Source of the DNA: Lophium mytilinum
Taxonomy: Eukaryota; Ascomycota; Dothideomycetes; Mytilinidiales; Mytilinidiaceae
DNA length: 64,000 nt
NCBI GenBank assembly: GCA_010093605.1
Contig: MU004189.1
Span: 1,681,834 to 1,745,833, forward strand
Direction: 5' to 3'
This document shows positions 34,428-45,039 of the stretch, one piece after another. Positions within the stretch are counted from its first letter, which is position 1; the number at the start of each line of letters is the position of its first letter. Made by a program: the position numbers and the translations under genes. The notes below the pieces were generated by a model. It was not told the DNA's origin. It saw nothing but the letters and a program-made list of their open reading frames with translations, and did no database searches.

Positions 34428-35312
34428 TCAGCTCCACATTTCTTTAAGGAGCATCTCCACCCAAGCAAACTCGTTTCGAAACGGATCCAGCATTTGATCA
34501 ACCCAATAATTCCAGTCGTCTTGCCATCTTCCACAGGCCCACATAGCTCTTGCATATTCCCAATAGCTTGGATACCAGCCAGCATACTCCCAATCGATGA
34601 TTACCAGGTCCAAATGCTCAATGTCCCTTTGCTGCTCCACACCGGTCGCTGTTGGAAGGAAGCGAACTATGATATTCTTTCGCTGGAGGTCCGCGTGTGC
34701 GAATACGGGTTTGTGGTTTTGAAACACCTCTTTGAAGGTACGCGAGTAGAAATTTGCTTTATGTTGAGAAAGACCGTCCGCAACGTACTTTGCGATCATG
34801 GCCTCGTTCATATCCGACTCCGTGTCGAATGGCCCCCTGAATGGATCTGACGGGTCCATCGTCCAAAACAGACTGTCGGGCAACCCGCGTCCCCCAACGC
34901 TGCAGTATCCTCCAGGAGATTCTAGTTTCCGCATTTCCTCTAGGATGGCGTGTAGTTTTGAACAAATGGCTTCTTTCCTCGCTTGGTCTATGTTTGGCCA
35001 CTCTACATCTAGAGTCGACCCTCTGATACGCTCCATGATGATGTAGCTGCAGCGTTTGTCGGGGCTCTGGAACAGCGCGTAGATGCGGGGCACTGGAACG
35101 TTTGTTGATTTTCCTAGGAAGAGTGTTGTTTCCCCCTCCAATAGGTCGACATGGACTCCATATTTGACAATGAAGTGATCGCCCACTACAGCGATTTTGC
35201 GCCCTGAGGTGTTTTGAATAGTCTCAGTTGCGGAGTCAATTTCTTGCACTGTCGGTAAAGGTGCGGGAAGGCTTGCTTCATCAGCGAAGTACGGTAGGTT
35301 GCAAGAGGTCAT
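34428..35312 (-). CDS. Aminoglycoside phosphotransferase (APH)-like kinase
   Basis: 294 residues from MTSCNLPYFADE; an upstream in-frame Met at 35402 would add 30 unlikely residues. The protein-kinase-like fold is clear. The N-lobe has KIAVVGDHFIVKYG and PVPRIYALFQ, the hinge is SYIIMERIRGSTL, the catalytic loop is HADLQRKNIIV (about 205-215), and the metal-binding segment is LVIIDWEYAGWYP, followed by WEYARAMW. Such APH-domain proteins are numerous in filamentous fungi and phosphorylate unknown small molecules; clinical aminoglycoside resistance is not implied. It converges with the GGCT-like gene. Confidence 0.82.
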   Translation of the reverse strand: MTSCNLPYFADEASLPAPLPTVQEIDSATETIQNTSGRKIAVVGDHFIVKYGVHVDLLEGETTLFLGKSTNVPVPRIYALFQSPDKRCSYIIMERIRGSTLDVEWPNIDQARKEAICSKLHAILEEMRKLESPGGYCSVGGRGLPDSLFWTMDPSDPFRGPFDTESDMNEAMIAKYVADGLSQHKANFYSRTFKEVFQNHKPVFAHADLQRKNIIVRFLPTATGVEQQRDIEHLDLVIIDWEYAGWYPSYWEYARAMWACGRWQDDWNYWVDQMLDPFRNEFAWVEMLLKEMWS

Positions 35313-36084
35313 GTTGGAGAATGTCGTAAGTTGAAGACAGAAGAGTAATAACGTTCGTGGTTTTGTTGTCGTAGAGGTGCACGGTTTCACGCACGGACCC
35401 AAGTGCCAAGAGAATGCTCTGGCCTGCCACTCCTGCCCAGGTTCAATGATTCACTCTTGAGGCTACGTTCCAGGCTCCCAGCGATTCTAGGCAGAGAAAT
35501 ACATTCAGGCGATCGAGCAAGTGATTGGCCTTCGATCCGCTGATAATCTTCATTTCCTCATGTCAAAAATTGAGCGAGCTATCAACTTCGCCGCCCCTTC
35601 GCATCCCTTGGATCTGAGTAACTCCAATACACCTTCTCGCTCATAAGCTATATAGCTGTTGATGGTATTACAGGCCATGATAATGGCCACCTGGTAAAAA
35701 ATTTTGATACTATTGTATTGCTATTAATACTATTGTGCTGCTATTCATACCACTGTCTTGCTATTCATACTATTGTATTGCTATTAAATTATTGTACTAC
35801 TTCACTCGCTATGCCGACACCTAAACGCATCAATAGGTACATATAATCTGACAAGGCCTCCAGGTAACTAACTAACTCAGACATGCCAGAACATGCGCAG
35901 AGTTGACTGGCCCGAACTCGCAGTGGTCAATACAGAGAGAAACCAAGTCCTACTCCTCAAATCTCTACACACAAGAACGACAAACTACTTGGCCATTGTG
36001 CCTACCCTGTAAGACAGTCTAACTTCTCCTGTATATACTGAGTAACTAACGAACTTCAGACTCAGGTTGGTCGCGCCTTTCATC
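35313..36084. other. Intergenic with minisatellite
   Basis: 5' flank of the APH-like gene and of the small broken gene at 36085. Contains the ACTATTGTATTGCTATTAAT minisatellite (listed). Nothing else recognised. Confidence 0.45.
35704..35808. repeat. Minisatellite, ~22-bp unit, about 4-5 copies
   Basis: Imperfect tandem units of the form TACTATTGTATTGCTATTAA, with variants TGTGCTGCTATTCA and TGTCTTGCTATTCA. Non-coding, AT-rich. Confidence 0.85.
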
Positions 36085-36465
36085 ATGGCTTATTCCGTTT
36101 GGCTAGTCTCCTATCTTGGCTATCCACGAGATCACCACGGCATATTCGTCGAAACGGGTCCCGATCAGACTGGGTTCCTTTTCCAAGTTTCCGGAAGCAT
36201 CTAGCAAGGAATGCACTTCGAGCACAAGCCAGCCAAGAAGCCAGAAAACTCCACAACTTATGTCCCTGACTCTAAGACATACCTCGGTACGGTCTCTGAG
36301 GCCAACTACGCTCGCATCCAGCCTGTCGTCGAGACTTTCCCACCGCCACCGAAACAATTCCATGGAGGGAAGAAGATCGACCTAGCCGCGCCCATCAGAC
36401 GGTGCCAGGAATGGACTGCGGACGCCATTCAAGGATTGAGGGATCAGGGCGTCTTGGAGACCTGA
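36085..36465 (+). pseudogene. Small conserved fungal protein gene with one premature stop (DUF6914-like)
   Basis: One frame of 126 codons from the ATG at 36085 to the TGA at 36463-36465, interrupted only by a TAG at 36202-36204 after 39 codons. The two halves fit one protein: MAYSVWLVSYLGYPRDHHG, FVETGPDQTGFLFQVSGSI, stop, QGMHFEHKPAKKPENST, SKTYLGTVSEANYARIQ, FPPPPKQFHGGKK and RRCQEWTADAIQGLRDQG. It resembles a family of short uncharacterised ascomycete proteins that I recall as DUF6914 (name not verified). The expected residue at the stop is Gln (SIQQGM), so the change is CAG to TAG, a CpA-to-TpA change as RIP makes. Alternatively only the downstream 84 codons from 36211 are translated, or this is a sequencing error. 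Confidence 0.65.
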
Positions 36466-37076
36466 TGGAACGGGAAGAGCTCAGCCTGGCATGGTTGCAA
36501 TCTCACGTGTTCTATGGGGTTGGATAAACTAGAATTCCCACAAAGATTCAAGCAGGCTTATACAGGACGAATAAGTAGTCTAGCACTATACAAATGAAGG
36601 ATGTATTTCTTCTATATATGTGTAATATTGAACGTGATAGACAGGACCCTATAATGTCTAGCGAATGCGTCGCTCACTACTGCATCTACAAGGCATTAAT
36701 ATAACATGAGCTTATTGCCACCCCCCTTTTCTCTTCCTATATCCACGCAGCGTATGAGAAAAATGACACTCTATTCTGGCTTTTTGTATGTACGCCTGTC
36801 TGCCGCTGCTTATAGTGCTTCAATGCATTTATAAAGATTAGACATTTTAGCTTAAGGCCATGAGGGAACTTGTTTAGGCACTCCAAGCCGTGGCAGACCA
36901 AAGCACCAACTGTACCTACAGGTAGAGCAGCCGTAAGAGAACGTGGTAGATAAGTGGCAGTAGATATTGGAAGTCTACAAATCCGTAAGCTCTGCCTGAT
37001 AAATAGTTCTATACGTGTTTGGTTACTGTTGGAGGTCCTCTAGTATGCTATGCAATACTAACCTTAGCAAGCCTAA
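36466..37076. other. Transition into AT-rich block 2, nothing recognised
   Basis: 3' flank of the broken gene; composition drifts AT-rich from about 36540. No open frames of note. Confidence 0.45.
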
Positions 37077-37341
37077 TTTAAGTTTTCTAATAGCATAAGC
37101 GTTATATCCTTACGCATCATAGGCTTAAAAGCCTTCAAACGGGACGAAACCGTGAGCGTTTGAACGTGATACAACAAACGTTAGATGACGTTACAAGAAC
37201 GTTAGAGAATGTTTGACGGTGCATTAAATGCTGTATATGTTATACAACTCCATTGATGTTAATATAGAATAGACATCAAGCAATGTAATTCCTATCTATC
37301 TATCTATCATTTATTCTTACATCGACTCTATACCTTTAACA
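37077..37341 (+). repeat. Solo LTR of the Copia family
   Basis: Plus-oriented copy closely matching the element's LTRs (GCATAAGCGTTATATCCTTA, CTTCAAACGGGACGAAACCG, and a TATC tract near its 3' end), ending CTTTAACA. Flanks CCTAA (37072-37076) and CCTAG (37342-37346) are a target duplication with one G/A difference. Confidence 0.8.
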
Positions 37342-37748
37342 CCTAGTAGCTCTCCTGGCCACCTCAGGCAGTATTAAATTGCTTAAGTGTGCCACTTTTC
37401 TTCTGCCTAGCATGCTTTCCACTCCTAAATGAATTTACTCTTAGCTTCTACCTAAAGTAACTTTAGTCTATATACTTAGAAGTTTTATATTAGTAGAAGC
37501 ATTGTAGTATCCTTATGTATATTATATATAAAGCTATTAACTAAGGTTTAAACTATAAGCGTTTAAAGAAAAGACTAAAGTAATACAACTCCTATCTATC
37601 TTTCTATTATTCTATCTTTCTGTTATTGCACTAATCTTATACTTCTAATAATATTTAAAGGCTTAAATTTTATTTACAATCTAAAAAAAGAGTAAATAGC
37701 TAGCTATATACTATAATAACTTGCCTACCTACTAATGCGCATGCTTAC
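37342..37748. other. AT-rich spacer with LTR-end fragment
   Basis: About 37560-37655 resembles a decayed 3' end of the same LTR (GTAATACAACTCCTATCTATC, then TTATACTTCTAATA). The rest is AT-rich with no recognisable feature. Confidence 0.5.
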
Positions 37749-37848
37749 TGTAAGTTTTTATAAGAGTATAAGCGTTATACCCTTACATATAATAGGCTTA
37801 AGAGCCTTTACACAGGATGAAACCGTAAGCGTCTAAACGTAATACAAT
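37749..37848 (+). repeat. Left part of an older LTR split by the Copia insertion
   Basis: Starts TGTAAGTTTTTATAAGAG and runs through GTATAAGCGTTATACCC and GAAACCGTAAGCGTCTAA, then stops exactly where the Copia element begins. Its continuation lies at 43402-43550 beyond the element. Preceded by CTTAC (37744-37748), which recurs at 43551-43555. Confidence 0.9.
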
Positions 37849-38109
37849 TGTAAGAATTACAATAGCATAAGCGTTATATCCTTACGCGTAATAGGCTTAA
37901 AAGCCTTCAAACGGGACGAAACCGTAAGCGTTTAAACGTGATACAACGAACATTATATAACGTTACAAGAACGTTAGAGAAATGTTTTACAATGCATTAA
38001 ATACTGTATATATACTCCGTTGCTGTTAATATAGAATAGAATTTAAGCAATATAATTCCTATCTATCTATCTATTTATCTATTCTCACATCAACTCTATA
38101 CCTTTAATA
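37849..38109 (+). repeat. 5' LTR of the Copia element
   Basis: 261 bp, starts TGTAAGAATTACAATAGCAT. By alignment with the 3' LTR it ends at 38109 (TTTAATA against TTTGACA). Contains the TATC tract near its 3' end. Confidence 0.93.
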
Positions 38110-38124
38110 GGTTATGAGCTTAGA
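38110..38124 (+). other. Primer-binding site, initiator tRNA-Met half-molecule type
   Basis: GGTTATGAGC follows the 5' LTR directly. It is complementary to GCUCAUAACC, the CAU anticodon stem-loop of fungal initiator tRNA-Met. Drosophila copia and yeast Ty5 prime from such a half tRNA cut in the anticodon loop. Confidence 0.75.
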
Positions 38125-38659
38125 TCGCACCACGCAATCTACAGCTATATAAAGCACCAACGGGCAGGTTCCATCTTAAAATTAACCAGATATCGATCAA
38201 AATCATCCAAATCAACGAAATATTAACTAGAATCATTCAAATCGACCAAATATTGGACGAAAACGACGCCGTTTACTATCTTAATTACCATCTCCAGCGT
38301 ACAAACCTACTACACCACCCTATAAGTGGTTTTAAGCACAAAACGAAGCCGAAAACAAAGCTAAAATTAAAGGAGATAAAGTTATTAACTATAAACCCGC
38401 CATATAATAGCTGGAACGCAATCTGGAATTATAAATCTATTATAAATAAAATCAGACTAAAGAAATATCACCTATTTATTATATCTATTAACACGAAGCT
38501 TCTATAAGCTTATATCACGTTACAAACCACGTAATTAACCTTCCAACGTCTATTATCTATTACGTATTAAATCTAGATACTCTAGATTAGATTATAACCT
38601 TTTATCCTATTATCTCATCCAACATAAGATAAAGAAATTGATTAAAAATCGAAATATTT

Positions 38660-38850
38660 CTCTTTCTATCTATCTATCTATTCATTAAATACATAGATAC
38701 ATAGAATCCATCTATCTATCTATTCGCCAAATACATAGATAGATAGAAATCTATCTATTTAATAAATCTATAGATATATAGAAATCTATCTATTTATCTA
38801 TTTATCTATCTATCTATTTGCCTAACGGGCTATCTATCTATCTATTTAAT
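38660..38850. repeat. TATC/TAGA microsatellite cluster inside the element
   Basis: Several short TATC and TAGA arrays in both orientations, separated by AAATACATAGATA-type words, in the leader just upstream of the Gag-like region. Confidence 0.85.
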
Positions 38851-41800
38851 CTAAAATGGATAAAATCAGTATTACCAAGCTAGTTAGTTAATCTAACTAC
38901 GAAGTTTAGGCTCTAAGAGTACAATCTCTCTTAGTAGAAAAAGGTTGTAGTGATGCTATTAGCAGTACTACGCCTATTCCTATTAATAAGGAAAATGATG
39001 CAAAAGCATTAGCCACTATTAGGCTTACTATAGAGGACGGTCCTCTATTACAATTACAGTATTCTACTACTATAATAGAAGCTTAGAAGCTACTAAAAAA
39101 GCTATATAGCCCTAAGGGCTTTAGTTCTAAATTCCTTATTTATAAGGAACTATTTAATACTATTTTATCTAAGTTTTTAACTATAGAAGACTACTTAAAT
39201 AAGATAAAATAGTTAATAGATTAATTAAAAGCGAAAAAGCTTAAATTACTAAATTAAGTTGTTGTAGCTTAGGTTCTAAATAACCTAACGGACCCCTATA
39301 ACGGCTTTATAACCATAGTTACGCAATCCTATAGGGAAAATTCATCTAATATTAAACTAGATGATTTATTCTCTAATTTAATAGATAAAGCAAGACGACA
39401 GGAGTCTAAAGAGCACGAAACGGCTCTATTTAATAGAACTAAAAAGTTCTTACTAAAAAAGAATAGAGTAGAAAAAACAAGATATTATAAGAAGTGTAAA
39501 ACAGCTACGCACTTTATAGAAGATTATTTCTATCTATTTCCTAAAAAAGCTCCAAAATAGTTTAGAATAAAGGAATACTTTAAACCACTAAAAGACAATA
39601 AGGAAGAATCCTTACTTATAGAAGAATCTAACCCTAATAACTAGGCAGATTTCGATATAGATCTAGATGTAGCTAAAGTAAAGGTATTTCTAGCATCCTA
39701 TTATACCCCTAATAACAAAGCTAATTATATATTAGACTCCGGGAGCACAAGCTATATAATAGTAGATAGAAAGCTATTTACTAGCTATAAAGAACAAGCT
39801 ACTATATTAAAATAGGAAGAAAATAAAACTATAACCGCAGAAGGTGTAGGAAATGTACTATTAAAACTAAATGGGAATATATTTATACTAGAAAAGTGCC
39901 TTTTTATACCTAACTTTAGATATAATCTAATATCTATAAGTAAATTAGATTCTGCAGGAATAAACGTTATATTTAAGAATAAAACAGCTATTATATATAA
40001 AAAGAATAATATACTAGCAACAGCATCGCTTAAAAACTCTCTATACTATATAAATATAGAAAATACAACGCTTTTTACAAAGCAAATAGATGAAAAAATG
40101 AATTAAATACATAAATAGATAGATAAAAGCGATTTAATAAATATATATATAGATAGAAATAATCTATCTATTTAGCACTAAAGAATAGGCCATATAAGCT
40201 CTAGAAAGCTTAGTATACTATTAGGTATACTACCTATAAAAGAACCTATACAATGCGAAGCCTATATAAAAGCTAAGATAACTAAAAATAAAAGAAGTAA
40301 GGAATTAATAGTAAAAACTGAAATTCCTTTATAAAAAGTATCTTTAGATCTAGCAGGGCCTATAAATCCACCTACTTTAGGGGGTAATAAATACGTTAAC
40401 TTCTTTATAGATACAGCTTTAAGATATATAGAATATAAACTATTAAAATCTAAAGATAAAGCTTATAACGCCTTCTTAGAATATAAAGCTAAGGCTAAAA
40501 ATACAGGAGATAAAAGAAAGATACAAATCTTTAAAACTAAAAATAGGGGAGAATATATAAATAAGAAGTTTAAAACAACTCTTTTAAAAACGGGTATAAC
40601 CTATTAATTCTTAAGCCCCTATACGCCGGAATAAAACGCCTTAATAGAATGAATTAACTTAACTATATTTAATATAGTAAGGGCTCTATTATATACAGCT
40701 AATTTACCTTTTAATCTATAGGGAGAAGCTGTAAATGCGGCCGTATATAAATATAATAGAACGCCGCACTCTAGCTTAAAAGATAAAACGCCATTTAAGC
40801 TATATTATAAAAGAAAAGCTAAAATAGATAATATAAAAATCTTTGGCTCTATAGCTTATTATAAGGTTAAAACGCAAATAACTAAATTAGAACGAAGAGC
40901 TAAAAAGGCTATAGTATTAGGCTATAGTTCAAATGCGTATAGACTATTAGATCTAGAAACTAAAAAGATCTTTTGGGCAAGAGATGTATCTATAATAGAA
41001 GGCTTCCTTAATAAAAGGAATAAAACTAACGTTAATAAAAAGGAAAATCCTTTAGAATACGTTATTAATATAGAGCCACTAAAAGATAATACTATAAGTA
41101 ATAATACTACAAGTAATACTATAAGTAATAATACTATAAGTAATAATACTATAAGTAGTAATAATTCAATAATAGATGAAAGCTCTAAAGATAAATTAGC
41201 TTTAAAACTATCTAGAAATCTATCTATTTAAAGATATACATAAAATCTAAATTCAATAAATGGATACATAGATAAAAATCAAGTACAATCATCAAATACA
41301 TATATAGATAGAAACTAAACTCAATTATCTATAAATATATATATAGATAATCTATCTAAAGATAAATTAGCCTTTATTATTAATAATAACAACGAGCTAA
41401 ATACATATAGACAAGCTATAGAATGTCCTTATAATAATAAGTGGAAAGAAGCTATGCAAATAGAAATAGACCAGCTTAATAAGCAAAATACCTGGGAGTT
41501 AGTAGACTTACTAGTAAATAGAAATGCGTTAAAAGGACGCTGGGTTTATAAAATTAAAACCGATATAGATAATAATATATCTAAATATAAGGCAAGATAG
41601 GTAGTAAAAGGTTTTAGCTAAGTCTACAGCGTAGATTATAAAGAAACCTTTGCTAATACCTGCCGCCCAGAAGTATATAGGCTATTACTTATATTAGCCA
41701 CTTATTATAACTAGGAAATAATATAATAGGACTTGAAAAACGCATTTACGCATGTAGACTTAGATAAAGAACTATACGTGGAACAACCACATGGTTTTAA

Positions 41801-42989
41801 TAGAAATAATAAAGTCTGTAAGCTAAATAAAGCATTATACGGCTTAAAACAGTCCCCTAGACAATAGTATATCTATCTAGCTACCTATCTAGAAAAGTAC
41901 GGTTTTAAAAGTACTATTGCAGACCAAGCAGTATTTAAAAATATGCAATTAAATAGAATAATAGTCTGCTACGTAGATGATTTATTAGTATTTGGGCCAA
42001 ATATAAAAGATATAGAAAATCTACAATTAAAACTAAGTAAAGACTTAGAACTAATAAACTTGGGCCCTATATCCTATTTTCTAGGCATGGAAATAATACA
42101 TAATAGAAAAGAAAGAACCCTATTACTAAGCTAGAAAAAGTATATAAAAAGTCTATTAAAAAGATTTAATAAAGAGAAACTAAATCCTGTTTCTATACTA
42201 GGAGAGATAGGTATAAAACTAGAGAAAAACGATAAACAGGCATTAAAAGAAGATATAAAACTATACTAGCAATAAGTTAGAAGTCTTAATTATCTATCTA
42301 TAAAGACAAGACCAGATATAGCCTATAGCATAAATCTATGCGCTCGTTTTATGTCTAATCCTAGTCCTATTTACTTTAAAGCCTTAGAAAGGATATGGAA
42401 ATACTTATTATATAAGCCTACGCACGGAATTAGCGTTAAATTTTCTCCTAGTGATCCAGCACCCTATTTATTAGGATATTCCGATGCAGATCACGGGGGT
42501 GATATAATAGGAAGAAAATCAACAACTGGCTACTACTTCTCCTATGGGAAAACCCCTATTAGCTGGAATAGTAAACTATAGAAATCTGTAGCACTATTTA
42601 GTTGCAAAGCCGAATATATAGCTTTAAAAGAAACTATAAAAGAATATATATACTTAATAAGTATATTAAAACAACTTAATATTAAAAATACAGAAGACTT
42701 CTATCTATTTACGGATAGTTAATCAGCTATAGAATTAGCTAATAATCCTGAACACCACTTAAAAACTAAACATATAGATATATAATATCACTTTATAAGA
42801 GAAAACGTTTAAAATAGATTAATAAAGCTAGCCTACCTTAATACTAAGGAGCAAATAGCTGATATATTTACTAAACCACTAGTAGGAAGTAGTTTTACTA
42901 AAATAGTAGACTATATAAGATTAGATACTGAATAGATACATAGATATATAGATATAACTCTATTGCGCAAATACATAAATACATAGATT

Positions 42990-43025
42990 CTATCTATCTA
43001 TCTATCTATCTGTGCAAAGAAGAAA

Positions 43026-43085
<60 letters not shown>

Positions 43086-43096
43086 CTCTATCTATT
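42990..43096. repeat. (TATC)n microsatellite near the element's 3' end
   Basis: Two arrays, 42990-43012 and 43026-43096, the second with about 17 near-perfect TATC units, just upstream of the purine run and 3' LTR. Confidence 0.92.
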
Positions 43097-43140
43097 CGAA
43101 AAAGAATATACAAAATAAGCATATAACGCTTAAGGGAGTG

Positions 43141-43401
43141 TGTAAGGATTATAATAGCATAAGCGTTATATCCTTACGCATAATAGGCTCAAAAGCCTTC
43201 AAACGGGACGAGACCGTGAGCGTTTGAACGTGATACAACGAACATTGTATAACGTTACAAGAACGTTAGAGAAATGTTTTACAATGCATTAAATGCTGTA
43301 TATATACTCCGTTGCTGTCAATGTAGAATAGAATTTAAGCAATACAATTCCTATCTATCTATCTATCCATCTATTCTCACATCGACTCTATACCTTTGAC
43401 A
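43141..43401 (+). repeat. 3' LTR of the Copia element
   Basis: 261 bp, TGTAAGGATT to CTTTGACA, preceded by the purine-rich AAGGGAG at 43132-43138 (polypurine tract). Slightly more GC-rich than the 5' LTR. A three-fold spaced CGTTA motif cluster lies around 43245-43275. Confidence 0.93.
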
Positions 43402-43550
43402 ACAATAAACGTTGGAGAAACGTTTTATAATGCATTAAATGGTGTACAATTATAACTCTGTTGCTGTTAGTATAGAGTAATACCTGAGCAATATATTTCC
43501 TATCTATCTATCTATCTATCTATTCTTACACTAACTTTATACCTTTGACA
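43402..43550 (+). repeat. Right part of the older split LTR
   Basis: Begins with the ACAAT duplication, continues AAACGTTGGAGAAACGTTTT, TGCATTAAATGGTGTA and a TATC tract, and ends TACCTTTGACA. Followed by CTTAC, matching the pentamer before 37749. Confidence 0.9.
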
Positions 43551-44058
43551 CTTACTACTAGCAGATTATGCTTTGAAACAAAAAGCACTTAGATTTCTAG
43601 CTCTTATATAACTAACCTTTATAAGCTATTACAAGTGAATCTATATTATTATTAAAAGATGTATAGCGGCTAGAAGGGTAACTTTCTAGAAAGATATAGT
43701 ATAAGAGATAATAGGTAGGTTAATATTAATACCGCATCAAAGCTTCAAAATCTAGCTTTTCTTTGTAACATAAGGCTATTTCTTTATAGCGGTAAAACTT
43801 AATGCTATACTATATCTAGTGTTTTTCTTGTATTTAAGTCTTAAGTAGTTAAGGCTAGTTGTCTATAGTTATATTAGGTCTAAGTTATAAAATAAGTCTA
43901 TATTATAATAGATTTATATAGTATTAGTATACTAGTATATTTCTTTAGATAGATAGATAGATAGATAGATAGATATATAGATAGATGGATAGATGGATAG
44001 ATAGATAGATAATTATAATATAGGAATACAGATAGGTAAGTAGATAGATGGATACTTA
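43551..44058. other. AT-rich spacer
   Basis: AT-rich sequence with a TAGA array at 43947-44011 and no recognisable gene. Confidence 0.55.
43947..44011. repeat. (TAGA)n microsatellite
   Basis: About 15 units with TGGA variants. Confidence 0.9.
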
Positions 44059-44271
44059 TGTAAGTTTCATAATAGCATAAGTGTTACATCTTTACGCATA
44101 ATAGGATTAAAAGCTATAAAATAGGTATAAAACCGTAAGCCTTTAAAGGTAATATAAGAAATGTTAGATAACCTTAGAAGAACGTTAGAGAAAGATTTTT
44201 AATGCGTTAAATAGTGTGTATGTATAGCTCTATTGCTGTTAGTATAAAATAAAATTGAAGTAATATAATTC

Positions 44272-44351
<80 letters not shown>

Positions 44352-44382
44352 TTATTCTTATACTAACTCTATATTATTAACA
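44059..44382 (+). repeat. Solo LTR with expanded TATC tract
   Basis: Plus-oriented, diverged copy (TGTAAGTTTCATAATAGCAT to TATATTATTAACA). Its TATC tract is about 80 bp (44272-44351), against about 16-20 bp in the Copia LTRs, which accounts for the extra length. No clear target duplication (ACTTA / TATTT). Confidence 0.75.
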
Positions 44383-45039
44383 TATTTCCTATATAAGACA
44401 GGTGCAATATAACATCAAAATTCTAGCACAACTTGATGTTAACTAGCGACTAAGTATATTATATAATACATGCCTTTTCAAACCGTTCCCAATGCTGCTA
44501 TGCTTTGCACTAGCAGAACTTTACCTTGTTTCTCTAAACTCCTCGGACTCTCTATAACTACCGCTTCCATCTTTTGGTCCAAACTTTAGGCATATACATA
44601 CAAAAATGTAATTTCATGCAATAAGCTCAGACTGTCCTTACAAGAGGGACATATTCGACCCACAGACAATTAATGTGCAATTTGGACAAGAGATAGTGTA
44701 AAATGCTCTTTGCTCATTGCGAAAGCTTGATGAGAGTAGGATACTATTGGCGCTACGGCGTGATAATGAAGCTGAAGTTGGAAACAGCAATTGTTTAAAC
44801 TTCTCACCTCTAAAAGCCAATTGCCGTCCTCTAAAAGCCAATTGCCGTCCAATCTTAGAAACATCCCAGAAGACCGTTGTATACGTCGCTTTTTTTGAAC
44901 GCTCTCAAGTCAAGTTTTTACATCATAGACAGGAGATAAAGTACCCTCGCGGAAAAGATACCCCCCCCGGCGCTCGCAAACCCGCTGAATATAATGGAAC
45001 AAGAATCGGAACACATACACTCCCCCTTTTTCTTCTCTT
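44383..45039. other. Intergenic with a 21-bp tandem duplication
   Basis: Composition returns towards normal. A perfect two-copy direct repeat of a 21-bp unit (CCTCTAAAAGCCAATTGCCGT) lies at 44807-44848. No supported gene. Confidence 0.5.

Larger units (their letters stand above)
37849..43401 (+). mobile_element. Ty1/Copia LTR retrotransposon, broken
   Basis: Complete in outline at 5553 bp: two 261-bp LTRs, primer site, Gag-like region (about 38860-39650), protease (DSGS-type motif near 39735), integrase core (about 40330-40650), reverse transcriptase (about 41440-42130, with YVDD near 41970) and RNase H (about 42470-42900), then a purine run before the 3' LTR. Integrase before reverse transcriptase defines the Copia order. 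The coding part is broken many times (a few dozen breaks; no open stretch exceeds about 80 codons) and is very AT-rich, so it is a fossil, consistent with RIP. The flanking 5-bp duplication ACAAT (37844-37848 and 43402-43406) is perfect. The LTRs differ at about 17 of 261 sites, all transitions. Confidence 0.95.

Noticed and set aside
34428-35312. Bacterial antibiotic-resistance gene acquired by transfer
   Set aside because: APH-domain kinases are a large native family in filamentous fungi, and base composition here does not differ from neighbouring genes.
38253-38507. 84-codon open frame in the Copia leader
   Set aside because: Low-complexity Lys/Asn/Ile composition expected of AT-rich DNA and no recognised domain; left as part of the element.
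42990-43096. Regular short repeats that could suggest a CRISPR-like array
   Set aside because: They are pure TATC microsatellites without spacers, in a eukaryotic genome and inside an LTR element.
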